DNA of 64,000 nucleotides from Pseudoprevotella muciniphila (GCF_003265305.2 NZ_CP033459.1:1612001-1676000); one strand, 5' to 3'; shown: positions 41,655 through 50,118, counted from the first letter of the stretch. Numbers and translations are program-made. Notes: a model not told the origin generated them from the letters alone.

Positions 41655-42788
41655 ATGAAACCAACTTTTGCATCCCGCTTAACGAATATGCCCTCTTGCA
41701 GCCGCCTTGCAGCCCTGCTGTTCCTCTGCTGCACAGTAAGCATGGTAGCCCAACCTCCCAAGCGTCGTGCACAGCAAGAAGAGAAAGAGAAAAAGACACA
41801 GACCACCACGCAAACAAAACCCGGCGGATCTGTATATCGCGAGTTTCCTGCTGCACAAGTCATGCCCGATGATGCTGAATGGCGCAGAGATGTATACAGG
41901 GAAATCGACCTCACCAAAGATGAGAATGCACCACTCTACTACCCTGTTACACCGCAGGGCAACAAGATGAGCCTGTTCACCTATATCTTCAAACTCATCT
42001 TGCGTGGTCAGGTGCCTGCATATAAATACAACAACTCCGATATTGAAAACTTCTCAGAAAGCAACAAAGTGCGCATCATCGACGTGATGAAGGACTATGA
42101 GATTTACTACGAGGTGAAAGACAAGAAGATGCGTATCAACGATGCCGACATCCCAAGCCGCGAAGTGAAGTCGTACTACGTGAAAGAAAGTACGTATTAC
42201 GACCAGCACACCGCCACCTTCCACTCGCGCATCACAGCACTCTGCCCACTGCTGCACCGCACAGATTTCGATGAGGAAGGCAATATCTACGGCGATGTGT
42301 CGAAATATGCACTCTTCTGGGTGAAATACGATGACTTGGCACCATACCTCGGAAAACTGATGTTTGCCTACAGCACACTGAACAATGCTGCTGAAATGTC
42401 TGCCGACGACTACTTCAACCAAAACCTCTACAAGGGCGACATCTACATGACAACCAACATGCAGAAGAAGGAAATCATCAGGACAAGAGGCCTCAAGAGC
42501 GACTCCACAGTCATCAATAAACGCAACATCATAGAAAAACAACTGACCGACTTTGAAGACCACGTCTGGCGCGGCGACACCGTTGCAACAGTTCCCGCTG
42601 ACTCGGCAGCAGCCGCCACGGCAGCCCCGAAAGAAGAGAAGAAGGCCAGAACTTCGCCCAGCCGCCGCACAACTACCGCCAGCCGCCGCACATCATCAAA
42701 CTCCGGCAAGCAAAAGACTACGAAAGTGCGCACAGGCAGCGCATCGAGAAGCGGCAGCGGATACAGCGTCCGCAGGCAACGACATTGA
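41655..42788 (+). CDS. gldN: T9SS ring protein GldN/PorN
   Basis: 377 residues. The signal peptide ends at MVA-QPP. A basic linker (KRRAQQEEKEKKTQ) precedes the GldN domain with WRRDVYREIDLTKDENAPLYYPVTPQ, the family's conserved opening. The C-terminal tail from about residue 315 is a Ser/Arg/Thr/Lys-rich extension (SPSRRTTTASRR type), very basic and low in complexity. It is not in the core family and may bind lipopolysaccharide or peptidoglycan (inference). GldN and GldK make the periplasmic ring. This is the last gene of the operon. Confidence 0.95.
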   Translation: MKPTFASRLTNMPSCSRLAALLFLCCTVSMVAQPPKRRAQQEEKEKKTQTTTQTKPGGSVYREFPAAQVMPDDAEWRRDVYREIDLTKDENAPLYYPVTPQGNKMSLFTYIFKLILRGQVPAYKYNNSDIENFSESNKVRIIDVMKDYEIYYEVKDKKMRINDADIPSREVKSYYVKESTYYDQHTATFHSRITALCPLLHRTDFDEEGNIYGDVSKYALFWVKYDDLAPYLGKLMFAYSTLNNAAEMSADDYFNQNLYKGDIYMTTNMQKKEIIRTRGLKSDSTVINKRNIIEKQLTDFEDHVWRGDTVATVPADSAAAATAAPKEEKKARTSPSRRTTTASRRTSSNSGKQKTTKVRTGSASRSGSGYSVRRQRH

Positions 42789-42866
42789 GAGTTGTGAGTG
42801 GATAGTTGTGAGTGGATAGTTGAGAGTGAACATTGGTCGCTCTTGTACGCTTATTCTGTAAAAAAT

Positions 42867-42928
42867 CGCTATAACCAGCGGAAACACGCCAAAAAGCAGT
42901 CATTTCCGCTGGTTATAGCGTGTTTTTT
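42867..42928 (+). terminator. Terminator hairpin after gldN, part of a repeat set
   Basis: CGCTATAACCAGCGGAAA (42867-42884) and TTTCCGCTGGTTATAGCG (42903-42920) form an 18-bp stem, followed by TGTTTTTTG. The right arm word TTCCGCTGGTTATAGCG recurs at 42967-42983, and AGCGGAA half-words occur at about 42940 and 43001, so the stem belongs to a local repeat set. Confidence 0.85.
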
Positions 42929-43020
42929 GCCTTATTTTCAGCGGAAACATTGAAAAAAGTACATACTTCCGCTGGTTATAGCGCATTTTTTATATTTGCA
43001 GCGGAATTAACAAAGAAGAA

Positions 43021-43185
43021 TTATCAAAAGATAAGCATACCCTTCACTTAGTTATGATAACGACAAACAGCGTTGCTCACAACAGTTACTATAACATTAT
43101 CCAAAAGGAGATAACCATGGATAATTTGTTTGAATAAATGGGTGCTCAACAGCACTTTTTCCCTTCCTCCGCAGAGAATCTCAAC
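43021..43185. other. Intergenic region with a strong ribosome site but no gene
   Basis: AAAAGGAGATAACC precedes ATG 43117, which opens only MDNLFE and stop. The next ATG (43138) opens a frame that runs into the 33-bp repeats. This may be the remnant of a lost gene start. Confidence 0.4.
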
Positions 43186-43297
43186 AAAACATTTTGGTAT
43201 TTTCGGAGGATTTTGTTGAAAACATTTCGGTATTTTCGGAGGATTTTGGTGAAAACATTTTGGTATTTTCGGAGAATTTTGGTGAAAACATTTTGGT
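43186..43297 (+). repeat. 33-bp tandem repeat upstream of the AAA ATPase
   Basis: Three units of about 33 bp (43186-43218, 43219-43251, 43252-43284; consensus begins AAAACATTTTGGTATTTTCG) plus a 13-base partial unit. Units differ by a few bases. As 33 is a multiple of 3, the array stays open in all frames but encodes only repeats. No spacers, so not a CRISPR array. Confidence 0.85.
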
Positions 43298-43351
43298 AAT
43301 TAAAATTAAATGGCAATCTTTGCAACCAAAATCATACATAATACTTAAAAT

Positions 43352-44683
43352 ATGGAACGCATATTCAAAAGAAAACTATATGCCCGGCTTCTTGAATGGA
43401 AAAGAGTACAAAACGGCAAAACTGCTATTCTGATAGAAGGGGCACGACGTGTGGGCAAATCTACACTTGTTGAACAGTTTGCAAAAAATGAATATGAATC
43501 CTATATACTAATAGACTTCAATGAAACTTCCGAAGAAGTTAAATCCCTGTTCAACAACCTAATGAATAAGGATTTTATCTTCCTTCAGTTACAAGCGCTC
43601 TATAACGTGGTGCTGAAAGAACGAAAGTCTGTTATCATTTTCGACGAAGTACAAAAATGCCCACTTGCCCGACAAGCTATAAAGTATTTGGTCAAGGACG
43701 GACGCTACGATTACATTGAAACGGGGTCTCTCATCAGCATCAAGAAGAACACGAAAGACATTACTATCCCAAGTGAAGAGGAACGTCTTACCATGTACCC
43801 GATGGATTATGAAGAATTCAGGTGGGCTTTAGGCGACGAGACCACAACCTCTTTACTTCGCACGTTCTACGAAAAACGACTTCCTTTGGATAAAGCTCAT
43901 AGGAACGCCATGCGCGATTTCAGGCTATACATGCTGGTAGGTGGTATGCCGCAAGCAGTAAACACATATATTGAGACTAACAATTTCAGCTTAGTGGATC
44001 ACGCGAAACGCGGTATTATTCAGGTTTATAAAGACGACTTTCAAAAACTCGATGAATCAGGGCGATTAGAGACTCTTTTTATGCAAATTCCGTCGCAACT
44101 CAATCAGACAAATAATAGATACAAGCCTTATAATGTGCTGGGCGATGTTGATGACGATAAGCTATTGGAACTTCTCAAAAACCTTGAAGACAGCAAAACA
44201 ACTCTTTTTTCCTACCATTCTAACGACCCCAATGTTGGCATGTCGCTGACCAAGAATGTTTCCAAGTTTAAAATTTTCTGTGCTGACACAGGGATTTTTG
44301 TTACACTTGCTTTTTGGGATAAAGACCACACCGAGAACATCATCTACAAAAAGCTGTTGAATGACAAGCTTAACACTAATCTGGGGTATGTTTATGAGAA
44401 TGTCATAGCGCAGATGCTGGCTGCCAATGGAAACAAACTATTTTATTACACATGGCCTAAGGACAAAAGCCACAACTATGAGATAGACTTCCTGCTGTCG
44501 CGGGGAACCAAGCTTCACCCCATTGAGGTTAAATCTTCCGGTTACAAAGCTCACAAATCGCTTGACGTCTTCTGTCAGAAGTTTTCTCATATAATAGAGA
44601 GGCGTTACCTGATTTACACAAAAGACCTAAAAAAGGAAAACGAAACTCTGTTGTTACCTGTGTATATGACACCTTTCTTGTAA
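43352..44683 (+). CDS. AAA+ ATPase with DUF4143 C-terminal domain
   Basis: 443 residues. The Walker A is GARRVGKST (30-38) and the Walker B is SVIIFDEVQ (about 93-101). The DUF4143 domain at the C-terminus contains EIDFLLSRG...PIEVKSS, a PD-(D/E)XK-like D...EVK arrangement. Such proteins are common, multi-copy and mobile in Bacteroidales. They are suspected to act in defence or as toxin-like ATPases, but function is not established. The AT-richer composition compared with the T9SS operon and the upstream repeats suggest horizontal acquisition. It starts at 43352 just after the repeat array. Confidence 0.85.
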   Translation: MERIFKRKLYARLLEWKRVQNGKTAILIEGARRVGKSTLVEQFAKNEYESYILIDFNETSEEVKSLFNNLMNKDFIFLQLQALYNVVLKERKSVIIFDEVQKCPLARQAIKYLVKDGRYDYIETGSLISIKKNTKDITIPSEEERLTMYPMDYEEFRWALGDETTTSLLRTFYEKRLPLDKAHRNAMRDFRLYMLVGGMPQAVNTYIETNNFSLVDHAKRGIIQVYKDDFQKLDESGRLETLFMQIPSQLNQTNNRYKPYNVLGDVDDDKLLELLKNLEDSKTTLFSYHSNDPNVGMSLTKNVSKFKIFCADTGIFVTLAFWDKDHTENIIYKKLLNDKLNTNLGYVYENVIAQMLAANGNKLFYYTWPKDKSHNYEIDFLLSRGTKLHPIEVKSSGYKAHKSLDVFCQKFSHIIERRYLIYTKDLKKENETLLLPVYMTPFL

Positions 44684-44711
44684 ACTTCGTGGGGATTTAA
44701 AATTAAAAGTG

Positions 44712-44719
44712 TATATTTG
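44712..44719 (+). promoter_or_regulatory. -7 box of the M14 carboxypeptidase gene
   Basis: TATATTTG, placing the start of transcription near 44725. The -33 region has TTCG at 44686-44689. It argues for the ATG at 44758 (leader about 33 bases) over the ATG at 44731. Confidence 0.55.
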
Positions 44720-44757
44720 CAAAAAAAAGAATGAACTTTAATAAAAACTACTATATC

Positions 44758-45819
44758 ATGAGAATACATCTTTTTTTGACGGCTACGCTAATTCTATCTT
44801 TCTTTTGTTGTGAGAGCGGGGCTAATGATAAAAAGAATAATACTATCTCTGAACAATCTGAAGAAAGAGCGCCAGCACCTGACGACTATATAGTTGATCG
44901 CTCAAAGCAAGCGTATTCATATAGTGAAATGCTTGAAGACTTAAAAGAGATGCAGAACAGATGGCCAGACTATATTAGTTTCGAAATGAGAGACAAGACT
45001 TGTCAAGGACGCGGCATTCCTTTGGTTTATTTTGGTAATAAAGAAGCAGAGCATTACGTTCTGATACAAGCATCCATTCATGCACGCGAATACATGTCGA
45101 CCCTCATAGTTATGTCTATGTTAGAACACTATTTAGTAAACTTCAAGGATGGTAGTTTTCACGAACTTAAGTTGAGTGATATTTTTGAAAAAGTGTGTTT
45201 GGTCATTATGCCGATGGTCAATCCCGATGGTGTTGAAATAGCGCAACGCGGAGAGCAGGGTGCTGTGACGGAAGATGTTAAACAATGGGTAAGAGCAAAT
45301 ACAAAGGCAGGAACGAAACACGACCAAATAAAGTCGAACGCACGCGGCGTTGACCTCAACCGCAATTTCAACAATGGTTTCGGCAAAGACCGTAACAGGA
45401 AGTCTGTTAAAGGGTACTCACACTATCCTGGCGCTTCTCCGTTGTCTGAAGTGGAGTCAAAACTACTGATGAAAGTGGCTAAAGAGCGAAAGTATGCATG
45501 CTTCCTCAATTACCACACAAGCGGCAACCTTATTTATTATGGTTGCGGCAATGCCCCGCAAAATGTCAATGCTCGCGCACTCAAAATTGCAAATATCATA
45601 AAGAACCATACAAAATTTGAACCTCGTGGGTCTGGTCATTCTGCACCATGCGGCTCATGGGCTGATGAAGTTGAAGTGCGTTTCAACACTCCCAGTGTCA
45701 CAATAGAATTGGGCACGCGAAATCCCGTTCCACTCTCTGAATTCAACCGTCTCTATCAGAAAAATCTTTGGGTATGGGCAGATTTGGCAATACAAATAAT
45801 GAATAATAAGATTTCCTAA
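44758..45819 (+). CDS. M14 zinc carboxypeptidase lipoprotein
   Basis: 353 residues from ATG 44758 (MRIHLFLTATLILSFFCC, lipobox FFC-C). The ATG at 44731 would add nine residues and spoil the signal. M14 motifs: zinc His and Glu in SIHAREYMS, Arg in GVDLNRNF, the third zinc ligand in LNYHTSG, the catalytic Glu in VTIELGTRN. The family removes C-terminal residues or cleaves gamma-D-Glu-DAP peptides of peptidoglycan. The latter is plausible beside SH3-type and VanW genes. All catalytic residues are intact. AT-rich like its neighbours. Confidence 0.9.
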   Translation: MRIHLFLTATLILSFFCCESGANDKKNNTISEQSEERAPAPDDYIVDRSKQAYSYSEMLEDLKEMQNRWPDYISFEMRDKTCQGRGIPLVYFGNKEAEHYVLIQASIHAREYMSTLIVMSMLEHYLVNFKDGSFHELKLSDIFEKVCLVIMPMVNPDGVEIAQRGEQGAVTEDVKQWVRANTKAGTKHDQIKSNARGVDLNRNFNNGFGKDRNRKSVKGYSHYPGASPLSEVESKLLMKVAKERKYACFLNYHTSGNLIYYGCGNAPQNVNARALKIANIIKNHTKFEPRGSGHSAPCGSWADEVEVRFNTPSVTIELGTRNPVPLSEFNRLYQKNLWVWADLAIQIMNNKIS

Positions 45820-45854
45820 CAAATAAACATCTTTAACTTTTTAATTTTTATATC

Positions 45855-46355
45855 ATGAAAAAAATCATTCTTTCATTTATTTTGTGCATGGTAACAGGTT
45901 TCGCATTTGCACAATCTTACGTTACAGTTGCTGGTGATAACGTTTGTCTTCGCACTTGTGCTTCTGAAAGTTGTAAATGGACTGGACGTAACGCCCCTCA
46001 TTTTGATACTGGAGACAAATTAACTTATTATGGACAAAGCGGTAATTACTACAGAGTAGGATGGAATGGTGGAACATACTATCTTCCTAAGAAATATGGC
46101 CGCTTAAGAGGACGTTATGAAAATACAGACGTATATTCAGGTAATTATAATGGTCGTCGGTCTGTGATTATTGCTGGTGATAACGTCTGTCTGCGTACTC
46201 GTCCAAATGAAAATTCCAAACTTGTAGGACCTGGATATTATCACCTCGACACAGGAGAAGTGGTCTCTTATTATGGTTCTGTAGGCAACTATTACAAAAT
46301 AGGAGTTAATGGCGGAGTTTACTACATTCCAAAAAAATATGGAAGACTGAGATAA
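45855..46355 (+). CDS. Secreted protein of two SH3-like GDNVCLR...YGRLR modules
   Basis: 166 residues. The signal peptide ends AFA, with mature QSYVTVAGDNVCLRT. Two copies of an approximately 60-residue bacterial SH3 module follow (about 23-84 and 105-166), each opening (V/I)AGDNVCLRT and closing YY(L/I)PKKYGRLR. Such modules usually bind cell wall peptides. Each carries one Cys, in contrast to common SH3b domains, and module 1 adds CASESC. The same module ends the protein at 48102. It lies 35 bases after the M14 gene, on the same strand, suggesting a peptidoglycan-linked pair. Confidence 0.8.
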   Translation: MKKIILSFILCMVTGFAFAQSYVTVAGDNVCLRTCASESCKWTGRNAPHFDTGDKLTYYGQSGNYYRVGWNGGTYYLPKKYGRLRGRYENTDVYSGNYNGRRSVIIAGDNVCLRTRPNENSKLVGPGYYHLDTGEVVSYYGSVGNYYKIGVNGGVYYIPKKYGRLR

Positions 46356-46488
46356 ACCGTATTGCAAATTATATAAAAGCGTTTTTTAAGGATGTTGGTA
46401 AATGAAGTGGTTATCTTCATTTACCAACTTTTAAACAAAAATCACGATAATTTGACTTAATACAATAGTTCATAGAAAGAATAAAGTT

Positions 46489-47328
46489 ATGATTAATCAA
46501 GTAGAGAAACCCATTCAACGAAGTCGCTTACGGCGTATGCTCGGACGGGAATACTATATTTTCCGCCGTTTCTTGAAATGGCATTTCTCTAATGTGCATT
46601 ATGCAAAGATAGACAAGCGTTTTCCCGCTGTTCACTTGTGGAAGGAGCATCGTTCCACACTATTACGCAAACTCAAGGAGGTGGATATGCATCTACAATA
46701 CAATAAGATAGAGAATCTGCGCCTTGCCATCGCGAAGATAGACGGTGTGGTTATTCATCCCGGAGAAACTTTTTCAGTATGGCGCATGGTGGGTCGTCCT
46801 TCTAAGAGAAAGGGCTATAAAACAGGCATGATGATACACAACGGCCGCGTATCTACTGCAACGGGGGGTGGACTTTGTCAACTTGGTAATTTACTATATT
46901 GGATGGCACTACATACCAATCTAACTATTCAAGAGCGTTGGCGCCATAGTTTCGATGTCTTTCCAGATGTAAACCGCACAGTCCCCTTTGCTTGCGGAGC
47001 AACTTTGGCATATAACTACATTGACCTACAACTCTACAATGCATCCGACATAACTTTCAAAATCAATCTCTGGCTCGACGATGAATATCTTCACGGCAAA
47101 ATTACAGCAGATAAGAAACCTACTGCAAAATACGAAATTCTTGAGGACGATCATCGCATAGAACATCAATGGTGGGGTGGCTACACTCGCCACAACCGCA
47201 TCTACAAGCGCATTACCGACCTTGCCACGGGTAGCGTCACAGAGGAACATGTGGCAGAAAACAATGCCATAATGATGTACAATCCCCTCTTACCAGAGTA
47301 CAAACCTTCTAAGTATGAAGGCGATTGA
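46489..47328 (+). CDS. VanW family protein
   Basis: 279 residues. VanW core: IDGVVIHPGETFSVWRMVGRP, GGLCQLGNLLYWMALH and TVPFACGATLAYNYIDLQLYN. It has no signal peptide. VanW was first found in a vancomycin-resistance cluster; the function is unknown, but the GGGLCQL(G/S) motif with Cys is invariant and may be catalytic (L,D-transpeptidase-like folds have been suggested for this domain; inference). It stands alone with a terminator at 47341-47364. Confidence 0.88.
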   Translation: MINQVEKPIQRSRLRRMLGREYYIFRRFLKWHFSNVHYAKIDKRFPAVHLWKEHRSTLLRKLKEVDMHLQYNKIENLRLAIAKIDGVVIHPGETFSVWRMVGRPSKRKGYKTGMMIHNGRVSTATGGGLCQLGNLLYWMALHTNLTIQERWRHSFDVFPDVNRTVPFACGATLAYNYIDLQLYNASDITFKINLWLDDEYLHGKITADKKPTAKYEILEDDHRIEHQWWGGYTRHNRIYKRITDLATGSVTEEHVAENNAIMMYNPLLPEYKPSKYEGD

Positions 47329-47340
47329 TTTAAATCATAA

Positions 47341-47364
47341 AATCCCTCGTTTGAGGAATTTTTT
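47341..47364 (+). terminator. Terminator after the VanW gene
   Basis: AAT-C-CCTC, loop GTTT, GAGG-A-ATT, then T6. Short but followed by a good T tract. It lies between convergent genes. Confidence 0.65.
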
Positions 47365-47527
47365 GGTAGTACAATAATTCTTTGAAAACTCAATCATAGC
47401 CATAACCCACACATTCTCTTTGAGTTAACCATGTTTTATGCAAATTTGAAGTTGAATTCTTAATTTGCATAAAATTGAATGTGTTATATAAACAGAGAAT
47501 TAGAAATATGCTAAAAAGGTACACAAA

Positions 47528-47983
47528 CTATTTATAGCCCGCTCCTTCGCAGTTTTTGCAAGGCATGTAGCCGTTTATACAGAAGATGGCAAGCTCCCCG
47601 TCACATTCCTCTCCATTGCAAAAAATCGCAAATGATTCCTGTGTGTCCTTTTCCTTTACATGTAGCGCATTTTTTGCAGGAGTTAAATATTTAAGACTAA
47701 CCCAACCGATTTCCCCATCCTCCGAAAGGTCATCGTGAGCATAAGCAAAGCGAACTTTAACAAAACCTTTCTTGGGTGCAAACTTCGTGCAAACCACAGT
47801 TCCTTTTTGGAAAAAGTCTAACATGCCCTCGCCCCAGTCTTTCACCACACGATAATTTGTGCCAGGTCCTGTTCTTACATTCAATCTATCAGCGGTAACG
47901 CGATAATATGTTACTTTTTGAGCATTAGTGTACTCTACACTCATAATTAGGCAGAGTACAATAAGAATAAATCATTTCTTCAT
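47528..47983 (-). pseudogene. SH3-domain secreted protein with a nonsense codon in its signal peptide
   Basis: From ATG 47983 the frame reads M-K-K-stop-F-I-L-I-V-L-C-L-I-M-S-V-E-Y-T-N-A-Q-K-V. That is a normal signal peptide with cleavage TNA-Q, interrupted only by TGA at 47972-47974 (codon 4, perhaps once TGG Trp). The remaining frame is open for 138 codons from a downstream ATG at 47944. It has one SH3b-type domain (TADRLNVRTGPGTNYRVV, about mature residues 10-80) and a Cys-rich end (CNGEEC...PCKNCEGAGY). A start at 47944 would leave a poor signal sequence. TGA is an ordinary stop elsewhere in the window, so recoding is unlikely. Recent inactivation or a sequencing error are the main options. 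Confidence 0.7.
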
Positions 47984-48029
47984 AATTTTATGATTTATAC
48001 AGATTTGACATCGACTTTATCATATCTAC

Positions 48030-48085
48030 TCAGATCGTTGCCCTGAACTATGGGATTTCTGGGCTTTAAGACCGTTTTACCAGAC
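48030..48085. repeat. Copy of the GTTGCCCTG...CTATGGG repeat
   Basis: ATCGTTGCCCTGAACTATGGGATTTCTGGGCTTTAAGACCG resembles 16635-16680 inside the 480-bp element (GCGTTGCCCTGGGCTATGGG, then TTTCAGCCCG). It sits between the two minus-strand SH3 genes. Confidence 0.55.
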
Positions 48086-48101
48086 TCCAAATAATAAAAT
48101 T

Positions 48102-48782
48102 CTATCTAAGTCTCCCATATTGTTGAGGGATATAATAACTTTCACCATAATAACTTATTTCGTAATAATCCCCAACAGTTCCTAAATAGTCATACATTTC
48201 ACCTGTATTAAGATGAGGATTACTAGATCCCATCATTTTTCCACTCTCGTCAGGAATAGAACGTAAACAAACATTATCACCTGCTATAATAACTTTGCTG
48301 GCCATGTTACTATTTACAGAGTAGTCCCTTGATTCAACTTTCTTCACAACCGTCTTGGGCTTACTCTTTTCCTCTTCAAGTGCCTGTTTAAGAGAGTCGT
48401 TCGTCTCTTTGATTTTTTCTTGCTCTTGCTGTAATCTGTCCATTTGTACTTGCTGATTAACGGCAATTGTATCTCCTTTGTCATAAACGTCTTTGGCATC
48501 ACTTTTTCCTACAAACATTCCCAACAGATAAACCAAGAGACCGATAATAGCAACGCCTAATACAGCAGCCAGAACAATAAGCGCTATCTTCAGACTAGAA
48601 TTCCCATTTTTTTGAGTATAGGGCGACATGGTGCCATAATTACCTGGGGCTTGGCTGTTAGGCGGGTATTGCTGATAATTCGCCTGTTGCTGAACCGTTT
48701 GATTTGCTGGTGTACCACAATTTGGACACACGTTTTGATCTGGTTGGAGCGGAGTTCCACACGTTGTACAAAATTTTGACAT
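48102..48782 (-). CDS. Zinc-ribbon, membrane-anchored protein with C-terminal SH3-like module
   Basis: 226 residues. Zinc ribbon CTTC (Cys5, Cys8) and CPNC (Cys19, Cys22). Then a Gln/Tyr/Asn/Pro-rich linker, a membrane helix (about 65-91), a coiled coil (about 110-145) and one SH3-like module, VIIAGDNVCLRSIPDES, ending YYIPQQYGRLR. That module is the same type as the two in 45855-46355, so a cytosolic zinc ribbon is wired to an envelope-side wall-binding module. Possible role: sensing or anchoring at the wall (inference). The architecture is unusual. Confidence 0.8.
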   Translation of the reverse strand: MSKFCTTCGTPLQPDQNVCPNCGTPANQTVQQQANYQQYPPNSQAPGNYGTMSPYTQKNGNSSLKIALIVLAAVLGVAIIGLLVYLLGMFVGKSDAKDVYDKGDTIAVNQQVQMDRLQQEQEKIKETNDSLKQALEEEKSKPKTVVKKVESRDYSVNSNMASKVIIAGDNVCLRSIPDESGKMMGSSNPHLNTGEMYDYLGTVGDYYEISYYGESYYIPQQYGRLR

Positions 48783-48823
48783 GGTATTTAGGTTTTCTTG
48801 TTATTATATATCTTGTTGAATTG

Positions 48824-48831
48824 CAAACATA
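48824..48831 (-). promoter_or_regulatory. -7 box of the zinc-ribbon/SH3 gene
   Basis: TATGTTTG on the minus strand, 41 bases before the ATG at 48782. It borders a 23-bp direct repeat. Confidence 0.5.
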
Positions 48832-48876
48832 CAAAATTCCCAAGATTTTCAATACAAAATTCCCAAGATTTTCAAT
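48831..48876 (+). repeat. 23-bp direct repeat
   Basis: ACAAAATTCCCAAGATTTTC plus AAT occurs twice in tandem (48831-48853 and 48854-48876), overlapping the promoter of the minus-strand gene at 48782. It spans the -33 region. Confidence 0.85.
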
Positions 48877-49093
48877 TCAATTTCTTGCAAAATTAATATT
48901 TTGTGGCTTTTTTAGAATGTTTTTGAAACGCGAAGAGGCACAAACATTGTTGCTCTGGATTGGATTTATGCGCTTGCTTCGCTTGGCGATGATACGGATT
49001 TCGGCTGAAAACTTTATCTTCAACTTGCAGAAATCAAAGTTGCGTTATGAGTAACTATTTCGTACCTTCGCGTATCGTAAAAAGGCGAGAGGC
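48877..49093. other. Intergenic region before the BASS transporter
   Basis: Holds the repeat word GCGCTTGCTTCGCTTGGCGATGATACGGAT (48970-49000), related to 16304-16334 and 29735-29760, and a -7-like TACCTTCG near 49060. An open 116-codon frame across the region (from 48704) is not supported by any domain. No gene seen. Confidence 0.5.
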
Positions 49094-50047
49094 ATGAACA
49101 TAGTACGTTTTCTGAAAGATTGGACGCTTCCGGTGTCAATGACCGTAGGCAGCTTGCTCTATGCGCTTTTTGCATTTGTTCCCGCTCTTGAACCTGCTGG
49201 TGATTTCTTCGCGCCTATCATCTACACGCTGTTCCCTATAGCGTTGTTCGTTACTTTACTGACTACTTTCTGCAAGGTGGATTTCCGAAAGATGATGCCC
49301 ACACGTTGGCAACTGGGTGTCACGCTGACGCAGTATGGGATAGTAGGGTTGTTACTTGGCATGATTCTGCTTTTTGACATTCAGGGTATGCCTCGCCTGC
49401 TTCTTGCGAGTCTGCTGACCTGTGCCATTGCGCCGTGTGCGAGTGCCGCGCCTACTGTAACGAATAAACTTGGCGGCAATTTGCACCAGATGACGTTCTA
49501 CGTCATCGTGTCGAGCCTATTGAGCGCGATAATAATCCCTCTGGTATTCCCACTCGTGGAGCCTCATGCCGACATATCTTTCCTTGCCGCTTTCCTCTCT
49601 ATCATGAAGCGGCTCTGTCTGGTGTTGGTTCTCCCGTTGATTTTAGGGTGGATTGTTCATCACGACATACCTCACATTTATAGATGGATAAAACGTCATT
49701 CTAATCTCCCTTTCTATACATGGGCATTCAATCTTGCTATAACAAGCGGCATAACAATCCGCAACATCTTCCATGCCAAGACCTCCGCCTTTGTGCTTTT
49801 GATTATTGCATTTTCATCTCTCCTTCTGTGCTTGACTCTCTTCTCGCTTGGATGGGCACAAGGCAAACAAATGGGGCATCGTATTGAAGCAGGACAGGCG
49901 CAAGGGCAGAAAAACACAGCACTCGCCATCTGGATAGCCTCCGCTTACCTGCACCCCGTTGCAGCACTCGGTATGGGCTTTTACGTCCTTTGGCAAAACA
50001 TAGTAAACAGCATTGAACTTTGGCGGCAGCGGAAACTCACAGAATAA
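49094..50047 (+). CDS. Bile acid:sodium symporter (BASS) family transporter
   Basis: 317 residues, about nine to ten membrane helices. The end of helix 9 has GQAQGQKNTALAIWIAS, the BASS GxQN-type motif. The N-terminal half carries the paired ASLLTCAIAPCASAAPT segment that forms the crossed sodium site. Members move bile acids, pantoate, pyruvate or other organic anions with sodium. The substrate is not predictable. It is followed by ilvA. Confidence 0.82.
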   Translation: MNIVRFLKDWTLPVSMTVGSLLYALFAFVPALEPAGDFFAPIIYTLFPIALFVTLLTTFCKVDFRKMMPTRWQLGVTLTQYGIVGLLLGMILLFDIQGMPRLLLASLLTCAIAPCASAAPTVTNKLGGNLHQMTFYVIVSSLLSAIIIPLVFPLVEPHADISFLAAFLSIMKRLCLVLVLPLILGWIVHHDIPHIYRWIKRHSNLPFYTWAFNLAITSGITIRNIFHAKTSAFVLLIIAFSSLLLCLTLFSLGWAQGKQMGHRIEAGQAQGQKNTALAIWIASAYLHPVAALGMGFYVLWQNIVNSIELWRQRKLTE

Positions 50048-50052
50048 TTTAC

Positions 50053-50060
50053 TACCTTTG
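50053..50060 (+). promoter_or_regulatory. -7 box upstream of ilvA
   Basis: TACCTTTG, 4 bases before an ATG at 50065 in the ilvA frame and 58 bases before the ATG at 50119. It overlaps the stop of the BASS gene. Either a leaderless ilvA with an 18-residue extension, or a short leader. Confidence 0.5.
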
Positions 50061-50118
50061 CACCATGAGTTTGTACTACTCATCGCAGCGCAACGCAATA
50101 AATAGTCAAAACAAAGAT

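Noticed and set aside
43186-43297. 33-bp repeats as a CRISPR array
   Set aside because: Units are directly adjacent without spacers and drift in sequence; no cas genes nearby.
43138-43299. Frame of KTFWYFRRIL repeats upstream of the ATPase
   Set aside because: Only the translated 33-bp DNA repeat; drift between units does not spare codons.
47972-47974. TGA recoding as an amino acid
   Set aside because: TGA ends many intact genes in the window (for example 4927-4929 and 53694-53696), so it is a normal stop here.
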